Of a stretch of DNA of 64,000 nt, positions 20,103-31,000 are shown in pieces. The stretch lies in contig JAYKKM010000415.1 of assembly GCA_035772405.1 (NCBI GenBank), positions 1,092,501-1,156,500 on the forward strand, written 5' to 3'. This DNA comes from Chrysogorgia sp. JL179-B06. Taxonomy: Eukaryota > Cnidaria > Anthozoa > Scleralcyonacea > Chrysogorgiidae. Within the stretch, counting starts at the first letter, position 1, and every line of letters begins with the position of its first letter. The notes beneath the pieces were generated by a model. It searched no databases. It saw nothing but the letters and a program-made list of their open reading frames with translations, and was not told the origin of the DNA. A program made the position numbers and the translations under genes.

Positions 20103-21830
20103 TTAGGGGTTTTGTTGATCATCAATACAAGATGACGAGAGAGAAACAAGTTGTATAGCGGCATCCGTAACTTCTGTTGATGTGTGGCTATGAGGTTGGA
20201 CGACTTGGACCACTTTATGAAGAGATTCACTGGAAGTTGCCGAACTCGACAGCGAAACTGAACTACTTTCTTGAAATGTTTCAGGAAAAAAGCTTTCAAA
20301 GCTGCCATATGTACTGACCCCGGGGTCTCTAACATACATTTCGAGAGGTGGTTGAAATCCTGTAGCGTGCGAATAAGGCCGGTATAAGGGATATGGAGCT
20401 GCAGTGTTTGGAAAATTTAAACTGCTTGGATGATGAAACCCGTGGCTGTGGTGAAACGTATTAAATGGCGTTGATTGGCGAAAATCAGTCGTTGCAACTT
20501 GTGGAGCCGTACTTTTCGATTCCAACAAACTGTGTTTCAAAACCATGGTCAGTTGTTCTTCTTCTTCGTCTTTATTACTGGGCGCGCAACGATACATCAA
20601 ATTTGACTGCGAAGTGGAACTTTCATTCACGTTAATATCTGGAAATGAAATACCTCGCGCTTCCAAGACATCTCTTGCGGGGTTGGCTCTTTTAGTTTTA
20701 ACTCGTGATAGAAATTTTTGGTCAGTTTTGTCTCCATCGTCTGGCGTGCACTTTTCGAGGGCTACATTTAAAATATCGGAAAGTCTATGTTTTGGAGGTA
20801 TCGACCCACCAAAGTGTTGCTTGCAATACTTCTCAATTATAAATACATGTTTGCGCAAGAGTGCCCATTTCTTAATGCCAGCTTCGATGTATCGGTTTCC
20901 ATTCTCCTGCAAAAGGGTTGTTTCAATCTTATTTCCCAAACTCTCACAAATTTTGTTTGACGCATTTTCCTTAAGATGTAAGTCTTTTTCAAGTTTTTCA
21001 ATGTCCCCTTTAAGTTTCTGAATATAAGTACGTACACTGCGAGAATTGATTTCACCTGGGTGGAGTTTTTCCTCTCCGCAGGAAAACACCGACAAACATT
21101 TATCGTACTCACAACTGCGCGATGTATGTCCTAGTCGCATATGGCAATTACGACACATGTTGCCATCCGATGGATTAGACTTCGCTCGTAAGACTTTGCG
21201 TTGTGTTTCGTGTTCTGTCATTTCCAGATCGAGCAGTTTAGACTTTTTCGCCTCTATGTCGTATTTAACTTTTTTGACATACCTTTCATAAGGTGTATCA
21301 ACAACTGATGTATTTGCATGCAGTGTCTGTGATGAACAGTCCTCGTCATTCGCATCGACATCGTCATTATATACGGCCAGCATTTCGTCTTCTTCATGGT
21401 CGTAATCAAACGGTAATTTTTTTCTGGACTGATCGCCAGTACGTTGCCGTTTTTCAAGAGGCGATGTGTGAGCCAATTCCCTGGATACCTTGGGCTTGGA
21501 TGTATTCCCAACAGCGTGAACAGGTGTTCCAGCGTCATCAACCCGCAAACACAAGCGGCTGGTTTTGGTTTCTTCGCTGCTTGGTACTGGTTTACATGAC
21601 CGACCCGCATCTTGTACATCTCTTTTATTTGTTATGGTTACAAAAGTTCCTTCATCATCCCTGTATTGAATTCTTAGTGTTTTCGAATCTCGATAATAGC
21701 TTCCTACCGTCTCTTGTACGACATGATTAAGTGTCTCTAAATTTAAATTTCGTAAACTTTCCGTAGACATTGTACAAGTCTTACAACGATCATATTCCTG
21801 ACCATACAAAATTTTAATTTGTACAGACAT
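20103..21830 (-). CDS. Transposon-encoded PB1 / zinc-knuckle / UIM-like protein
   Basis: An intact 575-residue frame starting at the inner edge of the right inverted repeat. Residues 1-97 form a PB1 domain: a basic first strand (VQIKILYG, K6) and an OPCA-type acidic motif (QYRDDEGTFVTITNKRDV, 55-72), so it has both faces needed for head-to-tail chains. A likely nuclear signal follows (KRQRTGDQSRKK, 127-138), then an acidic patch (144-164), coiled coil (about 180-215), a zinc knuckle C226-x2-C229-x5-H235-x4-C240 with C245 and C251 close by, and a second coiled coil (265-305). Residues 422-437 (EEEEQLTMVLKHSLLE) fit a ubiquitin-interacting motif with Val for the usual Ala. The tail is Ser/His-rich. 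Its place inside the inverted repeats implies a transposition accessory role, or regulation of host defence. I know of no described mariner-type element with such a gene. Confidence 0.85.
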   Translation of the reverse strand: MSVQIKILYGQEYDRCKTCTMSTESLRNLNLETLNHVVQETVGSYYRDSKTLRIQYRDDEGTFVTITNKRDVQDAGRSCKPVPSSEETKTSRLCLRVDDAGTPVHAVGNTSKPKVSRELAHTSPLEKRQRTGDQSRKKLPFDYDHEEDEMLAVYNDDVDANDEDCSSQTLHANTSVVDTPYERYVKKVKYDIEAKKSKLLDLEMTEHETQRKVLRAKSNPSDGNMCRNCHMRLGHTSRSCEYDKCLSVFSCGEEKLHPGEINSRSVRTYIQKLKGDIEKLEKDLHLKENASNKICESLGNKIETTLLQENGNRYIEAGIKKWALLRKHVFIIEKYCKQHFGGSIPPKHRLSDILNVALEKCTPDDGDKTDQKFLSRVKTKRANPARDVLEARGISFPDINVNESSTSQSNLMYRCAPSNKDEEEEQLTMVLKHSLLESKSTAPQVATTDFRQSTPFNTFHHSHGFHHPSSLNFPNTAAPYPLYRPYSHATGFQPPLEMYVRDPGVSTYGSFESFFPETFQESSSVSLSSSATSSESLHKVVQVVQPHSHTSTEVTDAAIQLVSLSSSCIDDQQNP

Positions 21831-21832
21831 TA

Positions 21833-22072
21833 TTCATCTGATGTGACTCTTCGATCGATTTTGTAGACTACGAAAACGTGAAAAAACTCGGTAGAAACAG
21901 GCTTTCGCGTTTGTTAAACATGTGGGCGTGACTCATCAAACGTTGTTATTTTGCAGTTCGAACTAATTGTTTTGACGTGTCAAAGTCACGTTTTACCCCC
22001 CACAACGTGTCGTTTCAAACGTAAATAAACGCGATAAAAAGTTCGCGTTTTGCGGTTGCTTGCAAATGGTAG
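21833..22072 (-). repeat. Right terminal inverted repeat with putative promoter
   Basis: Inverted copy of 17236-17468, including the AP-1-type site (TGACTCA on the plus strand, 21929-21935) and ending GGTAG at 22072. Differences cluster at the inner 30 bp, next to the start codon of the PB1 gene, where the two repeats face different genes. Confidence 0.85.
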
Positions 22073-22130
22073 TATATATTCATGGACGACGTTTCGGACG
22101 ATGTGTCCTTCTTTAGGTCAAACAGACATT

Positions 22131-22932
22131 GTCTGTCACAAAATATGCCGCGCAGCTATTATTTATATCTGAGAGTCTAATATCAGCAATATACCAAAAG
22201 GACGACTCGTGCCAAAGCGAGTGCGTGTTTGTTTATCAGATAAAAATATATACTTATATGAAACGAGTGCATCTAAATCATGTTTATCATGTTATAAAGC
22301 TACATTTTAAATGAGAATATGATGCAGTTTCACACGCGATACACGCTAATCTGTATAATAACCGGCTACATGCGGCATTTCTCATGTTTCATGTATCATC
22401 CAACGCTATACTAGCAAATATTATATAATGAATGAATCAGTTAAATCCCAATGATGGTGCATTTTTGAAACATTTCGAAAGCTTGCATTCAACGTGCTAA
22501 GACATCTCATGAAACACCCCGCTCAGCATATATCTCAATGTCTTATGAATTATTATATTTCATTCATTTGTTTACTATAAGCTGGTAGACGTGTTTAGTC
22601 AAGTCCGTCAGCGAGAAACACTTGCCAGTTGCCAAACTACTGAACAAATACAAATGAATGATTCAGTCTCTTCTAGTCCAAGCGAATCTAACTGTTCGTT
22701 ATATTCAAAACTGAAAAACATTGAGTGATGATATAAGATGGTTAGTGTACTGTAGTTGAAAATGATTCAGACATTACTCGTGCTTACTCGGTTCATGGTT
22801 CGTCCCCCCACGCATGCTCACCACGATGACAAATCGTTTACACATTGCTGCCCATTTTATTCCCTTCATCAACCCTTACGTACTTTATAGAATTACGGAG
22901 AACTTACTTGGAGTTTTCAAGACTCTGTTTAC
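22131..22932. other. Gene-free spacer
   Basis: AT-rich sequence between the split Penelope remnant and the hAT element. No exon, tRNA or bounded repeat recognised. Confidence 0.4.
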
Positions 22933-22940
22933 ATCTAAGG

Positions 22941-23725
22941 CAGTGGCGTGGTGGCCGGGGGGGCCGGGGGGCCATGGCCCCCCCAGCGATGGTTTCAAGA
23001 GGGGCGCCGACACGGACGGTGGGCGCCAAAATTACCAAGAAGGGCCTGGATTAGTGTGTAAAATTTAAATTAAAGCGTTCATTTTCTGCACTCAAGAGGG
23101 TGAAGACTCGAATTCGTTCGTCCATGGTTCAGGAGAGACTTGAATCGTTGCTTTCAATGACAATCGAGCGTAAAATTTTGCTCAAATGCGATAAAGACCG
23201 TCTCATCAACTTGTACGCAAAGCTTTCTCCCGAACTTTCTCCCGAACGGTTAATCGGTTGTCTTTTAAAACTGTTAAGTTAGTGTTATATTATGCTCAAC
23301 GTGCATAAACTTTAGCCTATAGGCTATAGTATATTCTGACTATACGTTATTGACATTTGACCAGGAACAAAATTATTTTCTAACAGTCTCTCTTCAGTCT
23401 CTTCGTTCTTGTAAAACCCTATAAATTTCTAAACAAATTGTAAATCTTGATACAAAAAATGTTGTTTTCTAACCATGGGAATTCTGTAAAATCTTTCCCC
23501 AGAACGCAGGAAATGGCATTTCAGAGACTCTAGATTTCAAAAATTTCGGGGGTGCATGCCCCCGAACCCCCCTAGAAAGCGGACAACTCACGCCTTCGGC
23601 GCTCGCTTCTCGCGCCTTCGGCGCTCGCTTATGTCAGATTTGCAACTGGATTTGGCATCTCTGGGGGCGCCAATTTAGCACTGGCCAGTGGCCCCCCTTG
23701 AAATATTCGAGCCACCACGCCACTG
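22941..23725 (+). mobile_element. Non-autonomous hAT element with 8-bp target duplication
   Basis: Ends CAGTGGCGTGGTGGCC and GCCACCACGCCACTG are typical hAT termini, and the 8-bp duplication ATCTAAGG lies at 22933-22940 and 23726-23733 without a mismatch. The 785-bp unit keeps only the last part of a transposase. GC-rich subterminal blocks (GGGGGGCC...) flank it. The perfect duplication suggests a fairly recent insertion. Confidence 0.92.
23120..23281 (+). pseudogene. hAT transposase C-terminal fragment
   Basis: A short plus-strand frame, QERLESLLSMTIERKILLKC followed by DRLINLYAKL, resembling the C-terminal dimerisation region of hAT transposases (ERL-x-SL-LL and following helices), then a stop. 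The catalytic part is absent. Confidence 0.55.
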
Positions 23726-23733
23726 ATCTAAGG

Positions 23734-24490
23734 TATGTTGTTTGTGAAGCGGAAAATACTCTCGGTTTCGTCTTTAAAGCGTGTCGCTTATGGTTACTGC
23801 TTGTATATAACTTGATATTCACCGGAAAACACTCGATATACCAACATATTAAATTGTCTGTTAGGTGACGTAATTGTTTATTTTCCGAGTTTATAGTTTT
23901 TACAAGCTTTTCTTAGCCGGCAATATTGTCAAAAGGCTTCTACATTTATAATTGTATAATAAAACAATTATTGAATTCGGTTTTCGCATGATATCTTGTG
24001 TTATCAAGCCTCGGTTTGTGTTATCAGCCTTCAGCAGCCTTCCGCTTCAGCATATAACACAGACCTCGGCGTTGATAACACAAGATATCATACTCAACCT
24101 CATCCGATAATTGTATATAAAATAATATTATACCTCAACTATTAATTGTCCAATTGTACCACGTGACCAGTCAGTTTAAACTCGAATTCCGCTTTAACTT
24201 CGAATTCCCCGCTGATGACGTCATCAGCGGGTAATTCGAGTTCGAATACCCCGCTCGTACCCAGTATTCGCGCGTAAAACAAGACGAGCCTGTAAACAAT
24301 GGAGGAACAACAAGACGTTCCAAGACGTTTCTAGACGTTTCAAGATAGACAGCATTCAAGCTTGTTTCGGTATAATATATCATTTATAGACCCTCCGCTC
24401 GGGGAATTCGTCGAAATATTACCCCTCGGGATGATATACCCCTGGGGTAATATTTCGTCGAATTCCCCTCGCTCCGGGTCTATAAATGAT
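23734..24490. other. Gene-free, inverted-repeat-rich
   Basis: Contains facing copies of GATATCTTGTGTTATCA (23990-24005 / 24075-24095), of CGAATTCCCCGCTGATGACG (24200-24255 palindrome) and of TATCATTTATAGACC (24378 / 24476), all probably MITE remains. No exon. Confidence 0.45.
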
Positions 24491-24692
24491 AAAAATAAAT
24501 TAGTGCAATTAATACCATGCATACATACAATATAATACAGCACAATATAAAGCAATGCAATACAATACAATACAATACAATACAATACAATACAATACAA
24601 TACAATATAACAACACCATTAATACAATACATTACATGATTACAATACAATACAATACAATACAATACAATACAATACAATACAATACAATT
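24491..24692. repeat. ACAAT pentanucleotide microsatellite
   Basis: Two long pure runs of ACAAT (about 24558-24605 and 24648-24692) joined by imperfect copies. The frames reading CIVLY on the minus strand are artefacts. Confidence 0.95.
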
Positions 24693-26357
24693 GGTCTCCT
24701 CCTAAAAGAGCGGAAGACCAGGGCTGGCACAAAGCGGGCGCGCAAGTGCACGTGGGACAAACACAATATCACTATTTAGCCAAACGATCCCAAGAACACC
24801 CGCGCGCCAACCCTGCACCCAGGCCCCCACTCCCCTAACGAAAAGGCCAATATTACCCAATATACATATATAGAAGGTTAATATACAGTTAGTTTAACTT
24901 CTTGAGTAACTTTTTGAATTTATGTAGAGAGTCAGTGTTTCTTATTTTGATGTCCAGGTTATTGAAATTTATTGAGGCTTGGTAGCTAGATTAGTTATTG
25001 TTTTCCCCAGTTTGTCTTGGCTTTAGGCAGGTGTAAGTTTATTATTGCTAGTCCTTGTATTGTAGTGATGAATAATGCTGTTTCTGGTTAGTTCAAAGTC
25101 GATGCTGTTATTTTTTCTTTTTCTATAATATATAAAGAGCTGGTCTTTGGTGAACAGCAGTGTCCTTATTTTATTCTATTACAATTATTTGCAAGACAGA
25201 TATATTCTGCCCCAGACCAGAGCCTCGATGATATGTCAATGTGTAGAGGCGACGGAAGTTGAACGAGCCTCGCCTGCCCCGGGCCTCCCACAGCCTTAAT
25301 CCGCGGCCATAGTTTAGTAATAGAAAGGAGAGACTTCTATTTTCATTAACGATGATCTAGCCCAGTGATGATCGTAAAAATACATTAGTAACGAAGGAAT
25401 AATGTTTGTTTTTTCATTAAATGACCTATTAAAACGATAATTACACACCTCCCGCAATGATTCAAAGTATTCTTAGTATGTACTCTTGATGGAAAAACTG
25501 ACAAGCTTATGTCGTATAAGTTGACATTTAGTCGTGCATGACCGTGTCCTGAGTCATGGTAAATCAAAGGTCTATTCTCATGATAATCGTTCGAGTCGTT
25601 TTAAAAAGTTCGCAGACGATGAGATCATTATACGCACATAATTGTTGCTATCGTCTGCGGCTCTGCACGAAATAGGAGAACTAGGCTTAAATCTTAAAAA
25701 TAGACACATGCCCTGAATTAACACAAAACTGATCTTCGATGTTCTCCCTTGGTCAACAGATGTTTTTTAGTAGTCTAAGCCTTTGTCAATAAGCCTTTTT
25801 CAGTTCGTATACATTTAGTATAACTAATACTATACTTGGATTTAAGATTCATAAAAGTTCACTTCATAAAAGTTCATAAAAAGGTATTTTTTGTATTTCT
25901 TATGTTTTAATTTAATGTTATCCTCTGATATTTACGTATAGTCCTGGCTTTTTCAATTAATGGACTTTTCTAAATATATATATATATATATATAATTTAC
26001 GTTCTTCGTACGCTTGGTTTACCAATATCTTTGATATTTTAGACAATCAAAAACCAAATCCTATAAGCCAAGTGTCCGACAAAGACGAAGCGCTGAAAGC
26101 AATTAGATTTTTCCGATGCATATATAGTTACCTAATAATGACATCACAATGGCATGATTAAAAATTTCATTAAATTTAATTAAAAATTTCACAACTATTA
26201 ACGGTTTATGTTTATCGCGAAACCAAAGACACGCACCATTGTATTCTACAGATTAATAGCTTTCTAACTAGTAAAGATATTTATTTTATTTTTGTGACAA
26301 AATTCTGAGGAATTGAGACCAACCTAAAGTGTTATTTGTTACGACAAAATCAGTATT
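24693..26357. other. Gene-free AT-rich region
   Basis: A (TA)n run at 25972-25994 and scattered T-rich tracts. No exon, RNA gene or bounded element recognised. Confidence 0.4.
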
Positions 26358-26660
26358 ATAGTAAAGTTAGGTAGTTGCAGCTTGATATTTGTAAAGTTGT
26401 AAAGGTTTTGCTGTGCAAGCTGTGTTAAGTTTTCAATACTCAGGAAAACTCTGAGCACCAGACAGGACTCGAACCCCTAACCTTCTGAATGCTAGACAGA
26501 CGCTTTAACCATTGAGCCACTGGAACTCAGATGGCAAAGCAAGGTTAATTACGGTATTTAAATCTGGGACGAGTCTTGCGTTGAGAACTTAACACAGCTT
26601 GCACAGCAAAACCTTTACAACTTTACAAGCATCAAGCTGCAACTACCTAACTTTACTGTA
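26358..26660. repeat. Palindromic element carrying a tRNA-like insert
   Basis: Arms 26358-26435 and about 26580-26660 are inverted copies (AAAGTTAGGTAGTTGCAGCT, AAAGGTTTTGCTGTGCAAGC). The tRNA-like sequence at 26455-26530 sits in the loop. Either a SINE inserted in a MITE or two head-to-head copies of a SINE family. Confidence 0.6.
26455..26530 (-). repeat. tRNA-derived SINE promoter region
   Basis: Minus strand: box A TGGCTCAATGGTTAAAG (26519-26503) and box B GGTTCGAGTCC (26475-26465), 28 bases apart, as in a tRNA. The anticodon arm and acceptor stem do not close properly, so it is a SINE head and not a functional tRNA. Confidence 0.7.
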
Positions 26661-27577
26661 ACAACATTTGACTGCATGGAAATCAACACGACTTGTAGTC
26701 CAACAAGTATTTGTTATAGCGGCAAGACTCGTCCCAGGCAAAACCTTTACAACTTTAAAATCAGTATTGTTTAAATAAAATTCAATCTCTCGAGTACTTA
26801 AAACTATATACTCAAACAGAAACGAGTCTTGTTTGAGTCTCTCTTATTAACCTGGAACACACAAGGTTACGAGTTATTATATAACCTCCACCATGCAGTC
26901 GGTTATATACGGGGACTTCTCAGAAGTAGAGCACACAGGCGCGAGGTTAAGGATCTTTAATAGGATAACAATATAAGGAATCTACTAAAAAATCTATAGT
27001 AAAGTTAAATGTTCAATAAGTTCTTTTGTGTCTCTAGTTCTTTGTTCTGCTTTACTTCTACTGTGCTTCTGATCTGCCTCTGTGCTCGTCTGTGTTCTTT
27101 GGCAACTGAGTTCGTTTGCGTTCTTTGGAAGTCTCAGCTTGGCATGATCTTTTGAAGGCGTTGTTTGGAATGTGACGTTGGGCAATCGTATACACTGACA
27201 CGTTTTTAGAGATATCATAAGCTAAATTTAATTAAACTAAATCAACAAATGTATGCCTGGTTAAAGTCACTCTAATTAAAGACAACTAAAAGCTTTTAAG
27301 GAAACTGATGACATGAGATAGTTTTAAAAATGTGGCAATGGTATTGATATACGATAAAGTTTATAGGCGCCGGAATTCAGTTAAAGTCGACGCGATTGAT
27401 CTATACAAGGAAGGTTTACAAATATAGTAGATTCTTTATAGATGTGTTGTATAACATATGTATTAATTAAAAACGTTTTTTGTTATGCCAATTAAAAGCA
27501 GTTTTTCCAATCATGGATTATCAATGTATATACAACCTAATTGAGATGGAACATCAATTAATTGTCATGACTGGAAC
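26661..27577. other. Gene-free region upstream of the EGF-TLDc gene
   Basis: AT-rich; no exon recognised. The small minus-strand frame at 26994-27218 has no family resemblance. Confidence 0.4.
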
Positions 27578-27587
27578 TATATAAAAG
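27578..27587 (+). promoter_or_regulatory. TATA box of the EGF-TLDc gene
   Basis: TATATAAAAG, a canonical TATA box. A non-coding first exon from about 27608 to 27676 follows and ends at a good donor (TTCAAG|GTAGTG). The next exon, 27966-28067, starts after the acceptor TTTTTTGACAG and holds the start codon. Confidence 0.6.
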
Positions 27588-28012
27588 ACGCAAACAACTG
27601 CATTGCCGGCCCACAGAAGTTGATGACCCTTATCAAAGCAAGACGTCCTTCAGCGGAGGAAAACATTGTCTTCAAGGTAGTGCTGGCTAATTATTTGCAA
27701 TTCTTCGTAAAATAGTTTTCGAGTCTAATATGACCGCTCTGGTTCAATATAGAACGTCCCAACATAATACACAGTAATATATACAGTTGTTTTTTACACG
27801 ATTACATTATTTTCTGGTAGCTATAGCATTTAATTCCGTCAAATTATACAAATGTTAAACCAGTTCTGTCTATAGAATTCAGCCTGCCTCGACTATTTAA
27901 TTGCAGTCAGATTATTAAAGTACCTTGTTTAATAAAGAACTAACAGAGATATACTTTTTTGACAGAATAATTCCAAACGAATTTCAACCGGGAAATTTCT
28001 GGCCGTATCAAG

Positions 28013-31000
28013 ATGAAGATAGAAAGGTTGCAGCAACTGTTGTTTGCTCTCGTTCTGCTGTATACAGGTATTTCAGAAATTTTCCGATCGTTTGTACGTC
28101 TGTGTGTTCCCCAGTATATCTCCCATGCCCATGGATAGTTAAAATGATCACGTGGGGTGTTTCTAGCAGCCTGATTGGTTAAATATAATTTTTCTCTAGT
28201 TAAAAATGGTGCTAATGTTTTAAGTGAATTTGCTTTGACTTCTCCTTATTCTTACGTTCAGATAACTGTTTTGGTATTTGAAATTATTTTATTGCTTAAC
28301 AAACTTTCCCTAAGCCATGACAGAGTGTTTGAGATAAACGTTGTTGATTTCGGTTTCTCGTTTTGTTGTGAAGAAACTGACATCCCGAAATGTTGTTTTG
28401 TTTCAAATTTGTAATGCATTATACCCAGTAAACCTGGAAAATTTCGTCTAAAATAAGACTTAATAGACAAATATTTCATCGTAAAGTGGTTTGGTTATCG
28501 ACTGTCATTTCATTTTCAAACTCTATTACGGACTATTTGAATATCGTTTTTAACTCGTCAATTGTAACTGGTTGTCGATGTCATGCTCACGCCATTAAAA
28601 GAGCAATCAATTTTGAAACAAAGAAAGTTTAAATACCCTTTTGACATATGATATCTGTTGTAATAACTCATTGGGGCTTTGAAACGTAAAATTTTTTTTG
28701 TTGGATTAGCAGTGGTCGCTCGCCGACAAAAATTATTTGTAATCAATTTGCACCGACAAAAGTGTCGACCACTGATCTCAAAAATAGGACTGGATTGAGC
28801 TTTCTATATTGTATCTGATGAGCTGATTTTGAAGCTTGCATATTTGCATAATGTAAATTAACGAGAGATCATTAGAAGCTCCGAGTTTGCAAGCAAATCA
28901 AACTGTGACGCTCGCGAAATAGGTTTAGTGTCTGACCAATATAGTTTCTTTGTTAACATTAAATGCATAAAATCTTGAACCTAATTTGACGTCTCGTATT
29001 AGGCTTCTCTCACTGGATAATTAGAGCCAACGGCGGCCATTACTAGGGGATCAAAGTCCAGTAAATGTGTAAGTAGGCCATGAATCGTTTTACCCAGTAA
29101 TTTGAAAAATGTCTTCTGGTCTTCCTTATAGTAAAATTATTTTATTTTGTCGATGGTAAGAGCGCATAATCCAACCAAAACCTCATAGGATCCTCAGTTG
29201 GTCCCTTAGTAATGGCGGACTTCCGGCTTCATTTTCTGAACAATAGTGACTCGATCCAGTCTTCTTTCGAGATCAGTAGTGTCGACTCTAGATTGGGTGA
29301 AATTCAATCATAAAAGATTGGGGAGAAAGAACACCGTTATTTTTCGAAGAGAATTGTCATTGTTATGATTGAATCGTTCCCCTTTCTCAGGCTGTTTTTG
29401 ATGTAATTAGTTGCAACTTATTTCTCCCAATTATTGTAGGAGCAGTGGGGCCCTCCACTAACTAGCTCTACCCTTGAGTTAATTCCTTGATCTGTTTTCT
29501 TTATTCAGCATCCACCTCTTACTCAGCATCTACCTCGCATTCAGCATCAAATTCCTCGAATTCTACAGATGGGGAAACTTGTAAGAATGGAGGTAAACTA
29601 TTGGGTGGTGATCACGCCAAATGCTCGTGTCCTCACGGGTATAAAGGATACGACTGCAGACAAAGAGGTAATAATATGAAACTTTAAATTAAGATTCTTC
29701 ATTTTTGCTGCCATTTCCTTTCAGCATCTCCACGTTACCACGTGATATAACGTCGAAGGACGTTACACGTCAGCACCAGGTGACGTGAACAAATGGAGCC
29801 AACACTGTTAGCGGTACTTTTATTGGTTGAACGAATAACCACGGCCATACGAAGTGGTGACAGGTCCGACAATTTGTAGCAACGCCTGGGTACGAGCCTA
29901 CGAGGCTGTAACCACCTTAAGATCTACGAATCTTTAATCTGAAGAATCTTCATGCGAAACAAAAAGAATGAATAATTTTTATTCCTAAGAGTAATCTCAA
30001 CGCCGTCCTCGTTCTGTTTACAACGCCACTGAGAACATTTTCACGTCTTTAGGACGACGATAATTAACTAGCGGAGAGATGAGAACTGTTAAAGAATGAC
30101 TTAAACACAGACACTACAATCGTTTTAGAAGCATTGAAGCGTTTTCGAGATCATAAAACAGGCTAGTTGAGGCTAGGTTACTTGCCGGCGTAGATCTTAC
30201 CCTATTGCCTTGTTTAGTTTCCCAAGAATGCGTTGTTTAGTTTGCCAAGAATGCGTTGTTTAGTTTGCTAAGAATGCGTTGTTTAGTTATCCTATTTTTT
30301 TAGTGACTCCATGCGAAGGCAAGCCTTGCAGACATGATGGGAGATGTGTTGAAAACGAAAATGGTACATTCTACTGCCAATGTCGCGTCAACTATGTTGG
30401 GTTGCTGTGCGAGAAACGAGGTATTTAATTAATAACTTCATCCTATTGGATCATTTATCTTAACTTCTCAAACTCATTAATAATTCATGAGGAAAACACA
30501 AATATATCCTTGAGATTATGTAATGAAATCACTTGAAATGCAGGTGCATGTGCGTGGATGTATCCAATGACATCAAATATGCAAATCATCAAACGATTCC
30601 ATCAATAGTAAAGATATGATGATGTCATAAGTATATGATCATATTAGACATTTAAACCCGATAAAACACGTGTTTTAAACTATACATAATCCTATTAATT
30701 GGTTGGACAAAAACAAAACATATATATATCAAATGCAAAATTGGGAAGATGTAATTCAACGAAGTTCGACAAACCACACGGTCAATAAGCGTTAGAATAA
30801 ACACGTTATTCATCCGTCTAAGTCAGTCCGTAACTGAATAACTGAGTTTGACTACGTGTGAACATTTTTCTTTAAAAATGTGCAAAGAGTATTGAACTTT
30901 GAACTTTTTCAGTACGACCTTGCGACCGTAATCCATGTCAAAATGGCGGGAAGTGCTCAGACGATGGGTTGAAGTGTTTCAAATGCGAATGTCTTTCTGG

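Larger units (their letters stand above)
17236..22072. mobile_element. Two-gene IS630/Tc1/mariner-type DNA transposon with TA duplication
   Basis: A 4,837-bp unit with TA just outside both ends (17234-17235, 22073-22074) and terminal inverted repeats of about 235 bp (17236-17468 and 21833-22072) that differ at only a few positions near their inner edges. It holds two intact convergent genes: a DD37E transposase (17465-18547, plus) and a PB1/zinc-knuckle protein (20103-21830, minus). Between them is 1.55 kb of AT-rich DNA with a nested MITE. Intact frames and nearly identical ends point to recent activity. Typical Tc1/mariner elements are 1.3-2.4 kb with one gene, so length, long termini and second gene are all unusual. 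Two-protein transposons are known elsewhere (Harbinger, MuDR, En/Spm). Confidence 0.92.
17120..22130 (-). mobile_element. Penelope-like 3' region split by the PB1 transposon
   Basis: The left piece 17120-17235 (TTCTCAAAAGAACTGGATAT, GAAATAAGAGAACTTCAA) and right piece 22073-22130 (a CGTTTCGGAC-GATGTGTCC hammerhead-like arm) are the two halves of a sequence that is continuous at 53265-53375 and partly present at 39342-39412. The hammerhead core here has decayed (CTAAAGA instead of CTGATGA, minus strand 22116-22110). The transposon entered at a TA between the two halves. Confidence 0.6.

Noticed and set aside
20545..21021. 158-residue plus-strand frame inside the PB1 gene
   Set aside because: Antisense shadow of the 575-residue minus-strand frame, which has the clear domains.
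24340..24680. Cysteine/tyrosine/leucine-rich minus-strand frames
   Set aside because: Translation of the ACAAT pentanucleotide repeat.
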